Source: Cohnella sp. AR92
GTDB taxonomy: Bacteria > Bacillota > Bacilli > Paenibacillales > Paenibacillaceae
Assembly: GCF_003990975.1 (NCBI RefSeq)
Contig: NZ_RZJR01000004.1
Span: forward strand, 20,625 to 84,624
DNA length: 64,000 nucleotides
Direction: 5' to 3'
Made by a program: the position numbers and the translations under genes. The notes below the pieces were generated by a model. That model worked only from the letters and a program-made list of their open reading frames with translations. It was not told the origin of the DNA and did no database searches. Positions 43,346 through 51,075 of the stretch are shown one piece after another. Position 1 is the stretch's first letter, and every line of letters starts with the position of its first letter.

Positions 43346-43360
43346 TCCTACCGCTAGACA

Positions 43361-43385
43361 GGGCTGCCGGGGGCAGCCCCTTTTT
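43361..43385 (+). terminator. Terminator after the DUF2642 gene
   Basis: GGGCTGCC pairs with GGCAGCCC around a short G-rich loop, followed by TTTTT. Confidence 0.85.
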
Positions 43386-43455
43386 CTCAACCGCAAGGGT
43401 TGTCCAAAATAAGAAAAAAGCCTTGCGGCGCAAGGCTTCTGGTCGATTATCGGAT

Positions 43456-43529
43456 TGGAGCGGGTGATGGGAATCGAACCCACGCCTCAAGCTTGGGAAG
43501 CTGGCGTTCTGCCATTGAACTACACCCGC
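43456..43529 (-). tRNA. tRNA-Gly (anticodon CCC), hybrid of host 3' part and element 5' part
   Basis: On the minus strand, acceptor GCGGGTG pairs with CACCCGC, the D-arm is GTTCAATGGCAGAAC, the anticodon loop reads TTCCCAA and CCA is encoded. The 28:42 pair of the anticodon stem is C-U. The 5' 47 bases lie in the 50-bp direct repeat, so after integration they come from the element, while the T-arm and 3' acceptor are host DNA. Confidence 0.85.
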
Positions 43530-43532
43530 AAA
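43483..43532. repeat. attL: 50-bp direct repeat within tRNA-Gly
   Basis: These 50 bases are identical to 51029-51078. They cover the tRNA-Gly 5' end through the anticodon arm and the variable region, plus three flanking A. The pair defines the ends of an integrated element of about 7.5 kb. Confidence 0.9.
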
Positions 43533-43546
43533 AAACAGCTATGGAT

Positions 43547-43575
43547 AATGTAACGTATTGCTTGAGAAAACTCAA
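43547..43575 (-). promoter_or_regulatory. Element-supplied promoter for tRNA-Gly
   Basis: On the minus strand TTGAGT (43575-43570) and TACATT (43552-43547) are spaced by 17 bases and lie 17 bases before the tRNA 5' end. The same hexamers with the same spacing occur at the host copy at 51100-51128, although the spacers differ. Confidence 0.75.
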
Positions 43576-43600
43576 GTCAGCCAACCGTTTTCGGAGACAA

Positions 43601-43693
43601 ACACACTAGCCATTTGATGAACTTGGTCAAGATTATATAGCGTCTTACTCGGCTTGTCTAGTGTCTTTAAACGAAGAAAAAAGCTAGTGTCTT
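43601..43693. repeat. CTAGTGT repeats near attL, possible integrase arm sites
   Basis: CTAGTGTCTT occurs at 43658-43667 and 43684-43693, and its inverted relative ACACACTAG at 43601-43609. A similar TAGTGTGT lies near 50935 close to the other end. The 43530-44069 stretch otherwise holds no gene that I can support. Confidence 0.4.
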
Positions 43694-44032
43694 GATGGAA
43701 CGGGGGAGGGGGGATTTCATCTCTAATCGTTGAAATGACGATTTTTATTCTGTCGCACCTCCACATACATATCAAACCTTCTTGAATGTATTATGCCAAT
43801 TGGTGCCATAGAAGGGACTATTACATATGCGATGAAATAAGCTCTACCTCACAAAAAAAGTTTGACCCTAATGATATATTCAACTCGTTCGGAAAGGCGT
43901 CTATACGGCTCTGTGAGGCGCTTTAAGATATTTTGAAAGGAATTTGTGCAGGACATAACTTCGGCAGTTATTGTAGGGCTTACGGAGCGTTAATGAGGTG
44001 TTGTGTTTTTTTTGAAGCTAGGACGCTAACAG

Positions 44033-44066
44033 AAAACAAAAAAAGCCCCTGTTCAAGGCTTTGTTT
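44033..44066 (-). terminator. Terminator downstream of the RHH gene
   Basis: AAAACAAAAAAAGCC and GGCTTTGTTTT pair around CCTGTTCAA. Read on the minus strand the stem is followed by a T run. Confidence 0.6.
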
Positions 44067-44069
44067 TGG

Positions 44070-44249
44070 TTAAGGTTGTAGTTCTCGCTCGATAAGGTCA
44101 CAATATCCTCTTAAGATTCCGTTGTCTTTTTCTGCTCTTGCCTTAATCAGCTTACGAACGACCTCAGAGCGTGAAATGCCATAACTCAATGCCAATAGCT
44201 TCAACATCTTATCGCTGTAGTCATCCAAGGTCAAATTAACATTTCTCAT
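44070..44249 (-). CDS. Ribbon-helix-helix DNA-binding protein
   Basis: This 59-residue protein starts at ATG 44249 and ends TAA at 44070. The N-terminal VNLTLDDYSDKMLKLLA and SYGISRSEVVRKLIKARAEK are the beta strand and two helices of a CopG/Arc-type RHH domain. Its start overlaps the stop of the upstream gene by 4 bases. It probably regulates element genes or copy control. Confidence 0.75.
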   Translation of the reverse strand: MRNVNLTLDDYSDKMLKLLALSYGISRSEVVRKLIKARAEKDNGILRGYCDLIERELQP

Positions 44250-44626
44250 GACTTCTTCCCCCCGACTACAGAAATCATCTTCTTAACTGTTATAATTTCT
44301 CTTTGAGTGTCTAAGCCCGGATTCCTGCCTGAGTCGCGGAGTTTAACCAATATATCCGGCACTACCTCGGCAGAGATTAGAACTGTTCTTTCCGGCGTGA
44401 ATCTCGTCTCCTTGATGTTCACGCTCATGGCTTCCTTGAATGTTAAGTTGCCCGCTGTAATCATATCCAACGACTCCTTCTCGATACCCCATTGAACAGC
44501 AAGAGCGGCATAGTCAAAGGCTAATGAGTCCCTTTTGCCCCCAAAGTCAATGAAGCCTTCCGGTTTGACTCTGTGCAATGTGTATTCTTCAAGCTGGTAT
44601 GAATTTAATATTGTTACTTTATCCAT
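44246..44626 (-). CDS. Unknown protein of the tRNA-Gly element
   Basis: This 126-residue soluble protein sits between the protease-like and RHH genes with 1- and 4-base overlaps. It contains FIDFGGKRDSLAFDYAALAVQWGIEKESLDMI and ETRFTPERTVLISAEVVPDILVKLRDSGRNPG. No family is recognised. Coupling with its neighbours suggests that it belongs to one functional unit. Confidence 0.6.
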   Translation of the reverse strand: MDKVTILNSYQLEEYTLHRVKPEGFIDFGGKRDSLAFDYAALAVQWGIEKESLDMITAGNLTFKEAMSVNIKETRFTPERTVLISAEVVPDILVKLRDSGRNPGLDTQREIITVKKMISVVGGKKS

Positions 44627-45231
44627 TATTCTCCCCCTAATCGTAAATGTGCGAATGGCTTTCTTGACTGACTCGCAACTGATAAGAAAATAGCTTCCTT
44701 GTCGGCGGGATTAGCTACTACACCGACACCGCCAAATATGACTTCATTAAAGATTCGAGCAACACTCTTGCCCATGTATTGCTTACCCACATATGGAATG
44801 ACACCTAGTTTTTCGGCTGTTGCATGGTCGAGTGTTTTGCCGCCGAGCGAATAGCTGGCGTTCTTGTAATAGCACTCCATCGACAGTTTTAAATCGCCGG
44901 AAGAAGCCTTTGCCTTTATCTCTTTGGCAAGGTTAGGATAGGTATACTTCCAGATGACGCCTGTTGCTTCAATATAGCCGACCCCGTTCGCGTATTCTTT
45001 ATATACACTGTTGAGAATGGTTCCAATAACAGGTTGTCCGTGTTCCCAATTAATCGGTTTGTTTTTCGGCGTATACTGTGCTTGCTTAAGAACTTCGTTT
45101 GTGAATGTATCTCCATTTGCGTTCTGTTTCGCGTGACAGAGAATAAAGCGAATTATCATTAAATCGGGGTCATGAGACACTTCTTCATAGCCGCCTATTG
45201 CTAACTCAAACTTACAGTAATTGTTGTTCAC
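44626..45231 (-). CDS. Phage capsid-maturation-protease-like protein
   Basis: This 201-residue protein has the layout of XkdF-type prohead protease-like proteins. NANGDTFTNEVLKQA is followed by PINWEHGQPVIGTILNSVYKE with a conserved His, then a beta segment, and then AKASSGDLKLSMECYYKNASYSLGG, where the SME serine would be catalytic. VARIFNEVIFGGVGVVANPADKEA follows. No portal or capsid gene accompanies it. An active protease is inferred from the pattern only; it may act on helper-phage proteins or have another role. Confidence 0.55.
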   Translation of the reverse strand: MNNNYCKFELAIGGYEEVSHDPDLMIIRFILCHAKQNANGDTFTNEVLKQAQYTPKNKPINWEHGQPVIGTILNSVYKEYANGVGYIEATGVIWKYTYPNLAKEIKAKASSGDLKLSMECYYKNASYSLGGKTLDHATAEKLGVIPYVGKQYMGKSVARIFNEVIFGGVGVVANPADKEAIFLSVASQSRKPFAHLRLGGE

Positions 45232-45300
45232 TGTTTCACCGCCTTCATACGTTAAATAAATACGTTAGGAAAGGCTTACGCCTGTCCCTTGGAGGTCATA

Positions 45301-45420
45301 ATGAAAGCTACGCAAAAATCTATGTCGCAAGGTCAGCCCTTACGTTCTGGAACCGGGAACCAGTCCGGTTCCTTTTTGGAAGGAGCCATTAACAAGGAGA
45401 ACCAGTTTAACCCTTGTTAA
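45301..45420 (+). CDS. Possible 39-residue small protein
   Basis: The ATG at 45301 follows TTGGAGG with ideal spacing, and the frame runs 39 codons to TAA at 45420. The peptide is polar (MKATQKSMSQGQPLRSG...) with no membrane segment. A terminator-like hairpin lies inside the frame at 45349-45377, which argues that the locus may instead be a small RNA. Both readings are open. Confidence 0.35.
   Translation: MKATQKSMSQGQPLRSGTGNQSGSFLEGAINKENQFNPC
45349..45377 (+). terminator. Terminator-like hairpin in the 45.2-45.6 kb gap
   Basis: GGAACCGG pairs with CCGGTTCC over 8 bp with an 8-base loop, followed by TTTTT. Confidence 0.6.
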
Positions 45421-45502
45421 ATGACGTTTGCAAGGAGTGAATAAGGCTCCTTGCATTAGGAGATATATCAGGGATAGGCTCCCTCAAGCCCACTACTGAT
45501 AT
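45390..45502 (+). other. Cluster of hairpins, possible structured RNA
   Basis: Stems occur at 45390-45397/45412-45419 (8 bp), 45430-45437/45447-45454 (8 bp) and 45465-45471/45496-45502 (7 bp), directly after the terminator-like hairpin. No convincing reading frame spans them. The rest of the gap to 45643 shows nothing further. Confidence 0.4.
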
Positions 45503-45643
45503 GTGAAAGGATAAGTACTTCTTGTCCTAGAATCATAACTTCCTAATATTCTGTTTTTATGCGCTGTTGCGTATCCAATCGTGCATATTTACATGATTCA
45601 TAACAAAAGGCAACCAGATTGAATGGTTGCCCGAGGATATTAT

Positions 45644-46621
45644 TTATTTGTTGTAGAGGGCTAAATAGTCAACATTTTCATCACTATCGAGATGTGCAAG
45701 ATATAAATCATAATCATCCTCAACATCAAATGTTTCCATTGGGACATCATTGAAGTATCCCGAATCAGGGTACGGTTCTTTAAAAAAGTCTCTGAATTGC
45801 TCATATGTATATTTATTATCTGCATTGTACTCTATGCCATTAACAATTCCGTTTACAAGGAGATATGATATATCTCCATACGTTATCTTTTCATCGTACT
45901 TTAAAAATGAAAACATATTATTAGGATTGGGCTTGCCAGGCTCGCCTAATGATTTGATTATTTCCTCACTTGTTGCACCGATTCCAAATCGGCTATCAAA
46001 AACTTTGCCAGAAGTAAAAGATTGGAATGAATTTCTATCACCGCTCTCATTGGCATTATTAATAAAATCAGTATTGTTTTCATCACTACCCTCAATTGCA
46101 TCGCTTTTAGGAGTTTCGATATTATTGTTAAGTGATGAATGAGTCGGTTCTTGACTTTGTTCCTCAATAGCCTTGACAGCATCTATGTTTTTAGTTACTG
46201 ATGGCTCGTTATTTAAAGTCATTTGATGAATTTCCAACCACTTTTTATAAATATCGCTGTTAACGTCATCAGGTGGGTACTTCCGTGCAGGGCATTTGTT
46301 GCACTTCATTACCCATTCTCCCATAGGCGAATCTTTGAGGTTTTTGTGCATTTCCACATCAATTTCAGAAACTCCAAGCCCATAGACCTCAACATAGCCT
46401 GTTAAATTGTATTTAATAAAATCATCAGTCTGGCTAATCTTCTCCACTTTGGCATCTGCAATTTCAATATCTTTAGGATATTCTATTAGCATTTCAGCAA
46501 AGTAGGGCTTGCTAGCATTGATAACTTCGTTGTCAATCTTACTAGAAGCCCAGTTAGTCGCAATGACGATGATGATTAATACGAACAATAGAACCCCGCC
46601 GATTATGAACTTCTTCTTCAC
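45644..46621 (-). CDS. Membrane-anchored extracellular protein with DUF4309-like C-terminus
   Basis: This 325-residue protein has one N-terminal membrane anchor near residues 4-24, an extracellular domain to about 150 containing a CNKC pair, a low-complexity Asn/Glu/Ser linker and a C-terminal domain from about 205. The last has RFGIGATSEEIIKSLGEPGKPNP and a final LYLAHLDSDENVDYLALYN, the pattern of DUF4309-like repeats. It is probably cargo of the element. The function is unknown. Confidence 0.65.
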   Translation of the reverse strand: MKKKFIIGGVLLFVLIIIVIATNWASSKIDNEVINASKPYFAEMLIEYPKDIEIADAKVEKISQTDDFIKYNLTGYVEVYGLGVSEIDVEMHKNLKDSPMGEWVMKCNKCPARKYPPDDVNSDIYKKWLEIHQMTLNNEPSVTKNIDAVKAIEEQSQEPTHSSLNNNIETPKSDAIEGSDENNTDFINNANESGDRNSFQSFTSGKVFDSRFGIGATSEEIIKSLGEPGKPNPNNMFSFLKYDEKITYGDISYLLVNGIVNGIEYNADNKYTYEQFRDFFKEPYPDSGYFNDVPMETFDVEDDYDLYLAHLDSDENVDYLALYNK

Positions 46622-46767
46622 CCAAAGTCACCTACCTTTTTTATCCATAATGTGATTTTAGCAAAAACATACACTGTTGACTATGGCCTTATCGAAACAT
46701 AGCCTATTGTTTATGTAACTCTCTATTAGGCTTCCGTAACCTTGGATATAGCAAGGAGGTTAGCCGA

Positions 46768-47109
46768 ATGGATGACTTTGGAAGGTTGCTTGGGGAACGG
46801 ATTCGGTCATTTAGAAAACGCAAGGGTTTAAGTCAAGAGGAATTAGCTCACCGCGCTACATTTTCTACTTCTTTTATTAGTGATATTGAGCGAGGGATTA
46901 AATCACCAACAATGGAAAGTATGTATAAGATATCTACGGCACTGGACATATCTTTAGAAGAACTGTTCATCAAATTTCAACCGATAAAGAAAACGCCAGA
47001 GGGTGAATTGGTCGATTCAATTATTCGTAAGGTCAACAATCTACCAATGAAAGAACTCCAATCCGTAAATTCCATACTTGAATTGCTTGTTAATTTCAGA
47101 GCTAGATGA
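46768..47109 (+). CDS. XRE-family regulator (SinR/ImmR-like)
   Basis: This 113-residue protein starts at ATG 46768 behind AAGGAGG. Residues about 8-62 form the helix-turn-helix domain (LGERIRSFRKRKGLSQEELAHRATFSTSFISDIERGIKSPTMESMYKIS...). The C-terminal ~45 residues are helical and could dimerise. It is the only clear plus-strand gene of the element, divergent from the membrane protein gene, and is likely the element repressor. Confidence 0.85.
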   Translation: MDDFGRLLGERIRSFRKRKGLSQEELAHRATFSTSFISDIERGIKSPTMESMYKISTALDISLEELFIKFQPIKKTPEGELVDSIIRKVNNLPMKELQSVNSILELLVNFRAR

Positions 47110-47110
47110 G

Positions 47111-47142
47111 AAGGAGCCTTTTAGTTTGGCTCCTTATTTTTT
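47111..47142 (+). terminator. Terminator after the XRE gene
   Basis: AAGGAGCC pairs with GGCTCCTT over 8 bp with a 9-base loop, followed by ATTTTTT. Confidence 0.85.
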
Positions 47143-47169
47143 AGACCGGATTAGGCTATTACATTCATT

Positions 47170-47730
47170 TTAACAAATTATGTATTTATTTAAATCAATT
47201 TCTGCATTGGCTACTTTTCTTACAAATCTAGGATGAATATTAAACTTTTTCGCTAGTGCGTGTTGGTTATACTCTTCATCATGTGGAGTGTATACTTCGT
47301 AAATGTAAAGCACATCGTCAAGGGATAACTTGGTTCTACGCAGGCCCTTTCCCCATGAGTGACTTATGTTTTCCAAACTTGTCACCCAACATAGATTAGA
47401 AACTATATTATTGTTCTTCCTTCCATCAATATGATTAACTTGAGGTTTATCTTCTGGGTTCGGAATAAATGCTTGTGCAACAAGCCTATGAACCCGCTTT
47501 GATACTTTTGTTCCATGCTTAGATAAGCTAACAATTAAGTAACCATCCTTATCCTGTCGCAAAGAGCGTAGTTTGCCCTTTATAGGTATAGGTATTACAA
47601 CTTTATTTCCCGACTGTTCTCGGTAAATAATTCTGTCAAGGCTTCTGACTCTGCCATAGCTACTTACTTCATACACTCCTTCATATCCAACAACTTCCTT
47701 CCATGATTCTTGTTCGTAAATGTCATTCAT
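47170..47730 (-). CDS. NUMOD4/HNH homing-type endonuclease
   Basis: This 186-residue protein has a NUMOD4 motif at the start (ESWKEVVGYEGVYEVSSYGRVRSLDR). An HNH_3 core follows, KRVHRLVAQAFIPNPEDKPQVNHIDGRKNNNIVSNLCWVT, with the conserved HR, NHIDG and NNNIVSNL residues. The C-terminal ~50 residues look like a helix-turn-helix DNA-binding module. It is free-standing, with no intron seen around it. Confidence 0.85.
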   Translation of the reverse strand: MNDIYEQESWKEVVGYEGVYEVSSYGRVRSLDRIIYREQSGNKVVIPIPIKGKLRSLRQDKDGYLIVSLSKHGTKVSKRVHRLVAQAFIPNPEDKPQVNHIDGRKNNNIVSNLCWVTSLENISHSWGKGLRRTKLSLDDVLYIYEVYTPHDEEYNQHALAKKFNIHPRFVRKVANAEIDLNKYIIC

Positions 47731-47904
47731 TATAGATACATCTCCTATTTTATATTCGCCAGCGTCTTGCTTGACGTGTTGTGTAACCCGCCGCGAATAT
47801 CGGAGAATACTTTATTACATTACTGTAATGAAGGGTACTCATATCCATGTTTAACATTTCCGCTTTTACAATTCGTAGAACGTAGTAATGGTTGTTTTCC
47901 TGAC

Positions 47905-48234
47905 TACATAGTCAATGTAATTTACGATTGCCTGAACGATATTTGATTGCTTTTTCTGATTTGCAAACGGGCTATAACAATACTCTGACTGACTATGTAA
48001 ATAACTTTTAAGTCTTTTCTCCTGAATCTTACCGCACACTCAATTAAGCTTGACTCTTAACAGGCGGTAAGATGAACTCGACTTGTCAAAGTAATTACAA
48101 TCAGCCCATTGGCAAGTCGAGCATTATAGATATTAAAATTATCAATTATCTTTATGTAATTTCTTCTACTTGACTGACAATGCCTTTTACTCGTCAATCA
48201 CGAAATGGTGAACATGCTTGATATGATTGACGAG
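47905..48234. repeat. Four spaced inverted repeats, origin- or operator-like
   Basis: The arms are 47905-47914/47990-47999, 48026-48035/48064-48073, 48077-48085/48113-48121 and 48190-48200/48224-48234, each 9-11 bp. They lie in an AT-rich gene-free stretch of about 700 bases (47731-48443) just downstream of the replication-initiator-like gene. This fits a replication origin or a multi-hairpin regulatory region. Confidence 0.5.
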
Positions 48235-48359
48235 GCATATGCTTCGCATTTGCTGTGTTAAAATCTTTCTTTTTTTGTATTATAAAGTCAAATACTTTGA
48301 CTAAGAGAATATAAGAACCCTATTTTAAGAATAAGAATAAAGTGAAGCCCCAAAAACAT

Positions 48360-48387
48360 TAAAACCCTTGATATGACTGGGTTTTTT
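48360..48387. terminator. Possible terminator of the replication-initiator-like gene
   Basis: AAAACCC pairs with GGGTTTT with an 11-base loop, and T or A runs flank both sides. Confidence 0.45.
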
Positions 48388-48443
48388 GCCATTTTTCGAG
48401 TCCGAGAAATTTTACCTTTTTGAGGTGTTCTGTCTGAGAAATT

Positions 48444-49322
48444 TTACTTTTTCGCATTATCAGAGCTAAATATGGATAGTAATGTTGCGTCTGGTTTGTA
48501 TGGATTTAATTTTTCATCTAGCAAATCATCATTAGGAATCCCATCCATGCGATAGAATATCCAAGGATTAACTAAATATGATTTTTGTTGTCTCTTTTTT
48601 CTTATTTCAGCGAGTACAACCTTACCACCATATTCCATGTCTAAAAGACGGTTGAATGTAGGCTTACTAATTCCAAGCAATTCGCATACCTGCTTCTGAT
48701 TTAGCTTCTTTAACTTTGTTGGGTCTGCTTCATATGGATTCTCACAGAGCGTATTAGTTTGCAAATGTATGTAAGGAATCAAATCATACAGCAACCCTAA
48801 ATCTGCCCACTTAATTTTTCTCATCATATTCCTTACCTCCGTATTCCATATCTTTACAGTGTTATCGCCTTTGTTCTGTTTTCCTCTGAAATGGTACTTG
48901 CTGTTCAACTTATAGCTTTCGGTATCAGTCTTTATGATGATGTTGTTATCTAGGCAATTTTTCATAAAGTCCGAGAAAGTTTGCTTAGATATGCCTAAAG
49001 CTTCAATCATATCTTGATTGGTCATTGCCGTTTTATTTTGTTTTAGCCATGCAGGGTTTCTTAGGATACCTTCATAATCGACATATGTTTGAAGCACAAG
49101 GAACAGTCCGCGCTGTGGTCTAGTTAGCACGGCTTTAATTTCAGGTACTGCTTCCATTCTGGCAAAAACAAACTTTTCTTCGTGCTTGTTAGCCCATTTA
49201 TAAGCATTAGCCGCTTTCTGCGCTTTTTGTTCGCGCTCGTACTGTGCGAGTGTTTTATCGTAAATTTCACCAGTTTTATTGTTAATTAAGCCGATATGTT
49301 CCTTTCTGATAGCTGAACTCAA
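48444..49322 (-). CDS. Replication-initiator-like protein with two winged-helix domains
   Basis: This 292-residue protein starts at ATG 49322, overlapping the upstream excisionase-like gene by 4 bases. Residues about 60-125 contain LTRPQRGLFLVLQTYVDYEG and a helix-turn-helix MTNQDMIEALGISKQTFSDFMKNC. Residues about 195-260 contain a second one, LNQKQVCELLGISKPTFNRLLD, and then SYLVNPWIFYRMDG. The NP-x-xFYR ending resembles RepL-type plasmid initiators of Firmicutes. A replication role for the excised element is inferred. Confidence 0.6.
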   Translation of the reverse strand: MSSAIRKEHIGLINNKTGEIYDKTLAQYEREQKAQKAANAYKWANKHEEKFVFARMEAVPEIKAVLTRPQRGLFLVLQTYVDYEGILRNPAWLKQNKTAMTNQDMIEALGISKQTFSDFMKNCLDNNIIIKTDTESYKLNSKYHFRGKQNKGDNTVKIWNTEVRNMMRKIKWADLGLLYDLIPYIHLQTNTLCENPYEADPTKLKKLNQKQVCELLGISKPTFNRLLDMEYGGKVVLAEIRKKRQQKSYLVNPWIFYRMDGIPNDDLLDEKLNPYKPDATLLSIFSSDNAKK

Positions 49323-49510
49323 TCAACATTCACTCCTGTCTGTTCCTTATTCTTCTGAACCCATTCCGTCACTTCATCTAAGTAATATCTGACCATGTTG
49401 TAAGATAATTTAACCGATGGTAATCCTTCGTTTTTCCATCTGCATAGCGTTCTCTTAGAAATGCTGAACTTCTCACATACCACACTTGCTTTAACTAGGC
49501 TCTTGCTCAT
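49319..49510 (-). CDS. Excisionase-like helix-turn-helix protein
   Basis: This 63-residue protein (VKASVVCEKFSISKRTLCRWKNEGLP, then MVRYYLDEVTEWVQKN) has the MerR-like winged helix of excisionases and AlpA-type regulators. Its stop overlaps the initiator gene start. Proximity to the integrase favours a role as recombination directionality factor. The 49511-49728 stretch upstream holds no gene. Confidence 0.7.
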   Translation of the reverse strand: MSKSLVKASVVCEKFSISKRTLCRWKNEGLPSVKLSYNMVRYYLDEVTEWVQKNKEQTGVNVD

Positions 49511-49728
49511 TCAAATTTCTCCTTTTGATTAGAGTTCTTAACACTATATAGGCTTCCTGAAAGTGAAAAATAATGCCCTAATGTGTCGTTACTTATATAT
49601 TTAGGGAACTATTTCAAAAGTCGACACCATGCCGAAGAAAGATTTTAGCATTTTGGGAATTCTCGAAAGAAAGTGGGGGAGTTTAGGCAAGTACTACACA
49701 AATACTGCCAAGGTCGGAGGGAACAAAG

Positions 49729-49757
49729 AAAAAAACGACCTCCTGAAAAGGAAGTCG
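49729..49757 (-). terminator. Terminator of the integrase operon
   Basis: On the minus strand CGACTTCC pairs with GGAGGTCG around a 6-base loop, followed by seven T. Confidence 0.85.
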
Positions 49758-49772
49758 CCAAATAATCAAATA

Positions 49773-49961
49773 TTAGACTGTTACTCTTAATATCTTTTCT
49801 CGCTCTGCTCTAAGCTGTCTAATTTCGTTTCTAATGGCTTCGCGCCTTTCAGAAGAGGTAAACCTGCCTGAATGCTCTAACGCTAATTTAACGTGCCTAC
49901 GTGCGATTTCGGCAAGCTTGGCGGCGGCAACATCATCAAGTAAATATACAGTTCTGCTCAT
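49773..49961 (-). CDS. Small helical protein downstream of the integrase gene
   Basis: This 62-residue protein starts at ATG 49961, eight bases past the integrase stop. It is predicted to be two long helices (DVAAAKLAEIARRHVKLALEHSG and SSERREAIRNEIRQLRAEREKIL). It is co-transcribed with the integrase and followed by a good terminator. It has no known family. Confidence 0.55.
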   Translation of the reverse strand: MSRTVYLLDDVAAAKLAEIARRHVKLALEHSGRFTSSERREAIRNEIRQLRAEREKILRVTV

Positions 49962-49968
49962 GGCTTCA

Positions 49969-50889
49969 TTAAATACCAATCGAATTCAGCGGATTGAATT
50001 TCTCATTCTGCGTCTTTAACGCAGTTCCAAACATCCTAACGTAACGATTCGTCATGCTAATGTCATTGTGTCTAAGCAACCGTTGAAGCGTGAAAGCGTC
50101 CATGCCGTTTTGAATACAACGCACAGCAAAAGTTGAACGGAACGTATGGCAAGATAGACGAACATCCTTAAAGTTCATGATTCGTTTAAGACGCTTGAAT
50201 ATTGTTTTGACGGATTCCTCATGAAGCTGTGTATTCTTATCGGTGGGGAAAACATAAATACCAAGTTCCCCGAAATGCTGTTCGCAATAAAGACGGAACT
50301 CTGCAAGCTCCTTACATAAGCGCTCAGTAAGTGGCACAGACGATAGTTCCCGCTTCTTGCCCAAGATTGAAGCAGAACCGCTCTTAAGTTCAACGTCAGT
50401 CCATTTCAAGCCGATTAGTTCGCCAAGCCTGACACCTGTTCCAAGAAGGAAGACAATAATGGTGTAATCTCTGATTGCATAGTAACTCCGCTCACGTTGT
50501 TTTGTCCGGCGCAAGAAGCCCAACATCTGCTCTATGTGATAATCTGTGAATGGCTGGATAATGATTTCCTCTTTAGCATAGTTGACTTTCTTACATATGT
50601 TTTGCTTCTCGGTTATGATTTCATTTTCATACATCCAATTGAAGAAGTTTTTCAATACGCGCAGTTTGTTGTTTCGAGAAGTGGGGTTATTGCCTTTTTC
50701 ATTTTGAAGCGTCATAAGGAAGGATTTTACTGTTTGAGCGGATACATCGTGAACACTGACAATTTCGTTCTTTGAACAATAAGCCTGAAACATGTCCAGA
50801 ACCGAAACATAACCATCAATAGTCTTACTGGAGAGATTTTTGTAATTCTTGTCGGCAATGAAGTCCTTAACTGCAAACTTAATCAACAT
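49969..50889 (-). CDS. Tyrosine recombinase / integrase
   Basis: This 306-residue protein starts at ATG 50889 behind AGGAAAGGTG. The N-terminal SAM-like core-binding domain covers about residues 5-95. The catalytic residues are R154 (TGVRLGEL), H248 and R251 (CHTFRSTFA), H274 (LLRHNDI) and Y283 (MTNRYVR). There is no long arm-binding domain, so it is of the XerC/D size class. It lies about 140 bases from the right repeat and should catalyse integration into tRNA-Gly. Confidence 0.95.
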   Translation of the reverse strand: MLIKFAVKDFIADKNYKNLSSKTIDGYVSVLDMFQAYCSKNEIVSVHDVSAQTVKSFLMTLQNEKGNNPTSRNNKLRVLKNFFNWMYENEIITEKQNICKKVNYAKEEIIIQPFTDYHIEQMLGFLRRTKQRERSYYAIRDYTIIVFLLGTGVRLGELIGLKWTDVELKSGSASILGKKRELSSVPLTERLCKELAEFRLYCEQHFGELGIYVFPTDKNTQLHEESVKTIFKRLKRIMNFKDVRLSCHTFRSTFAVRCIQNGMDAFTLQRLLRHNDISMTNRYVRMFGTALKTQNEKFNPLNSIGI

Positions 50890-51028
50890 AACAAAAAACA
50901 CACCTTTCCTATAGAGGTTTGTGTCCTCAAAGGTTAGTGTGTTACGGCTCTGATTTCCGGTTTTGAACTGACCACTAAACAATATTTGTTACAAATCCAA
51001 TCGTGTCGCGGTTTATGTAGAGCGCCCT

Positions 51029-51075
51029 CGCCTCAAGCTTGGGAAGCTGGCGTTCTGCCATTGAACTACACCCGC
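51029..51075 (-). pseudogene. Stranded 5' fragment of tRNA-Gly
   Basis: The 47 bases match the tRNA-Gly 5' end from position 1 through the anticodon arm and the start of the variable region, then diverge into element DNA. The T-arm and 3' acceptor are absent, so no functional tRNA can fold. The native promoter is still upstream. Confidence 0.9.

Noticed and set aside
43572-43775. A 67-codon frame on the minus strand next to attL
   Set aside because: No ribosome site, unlikely composition, and it overlaps the tRNA promoter and the possible arm sites.
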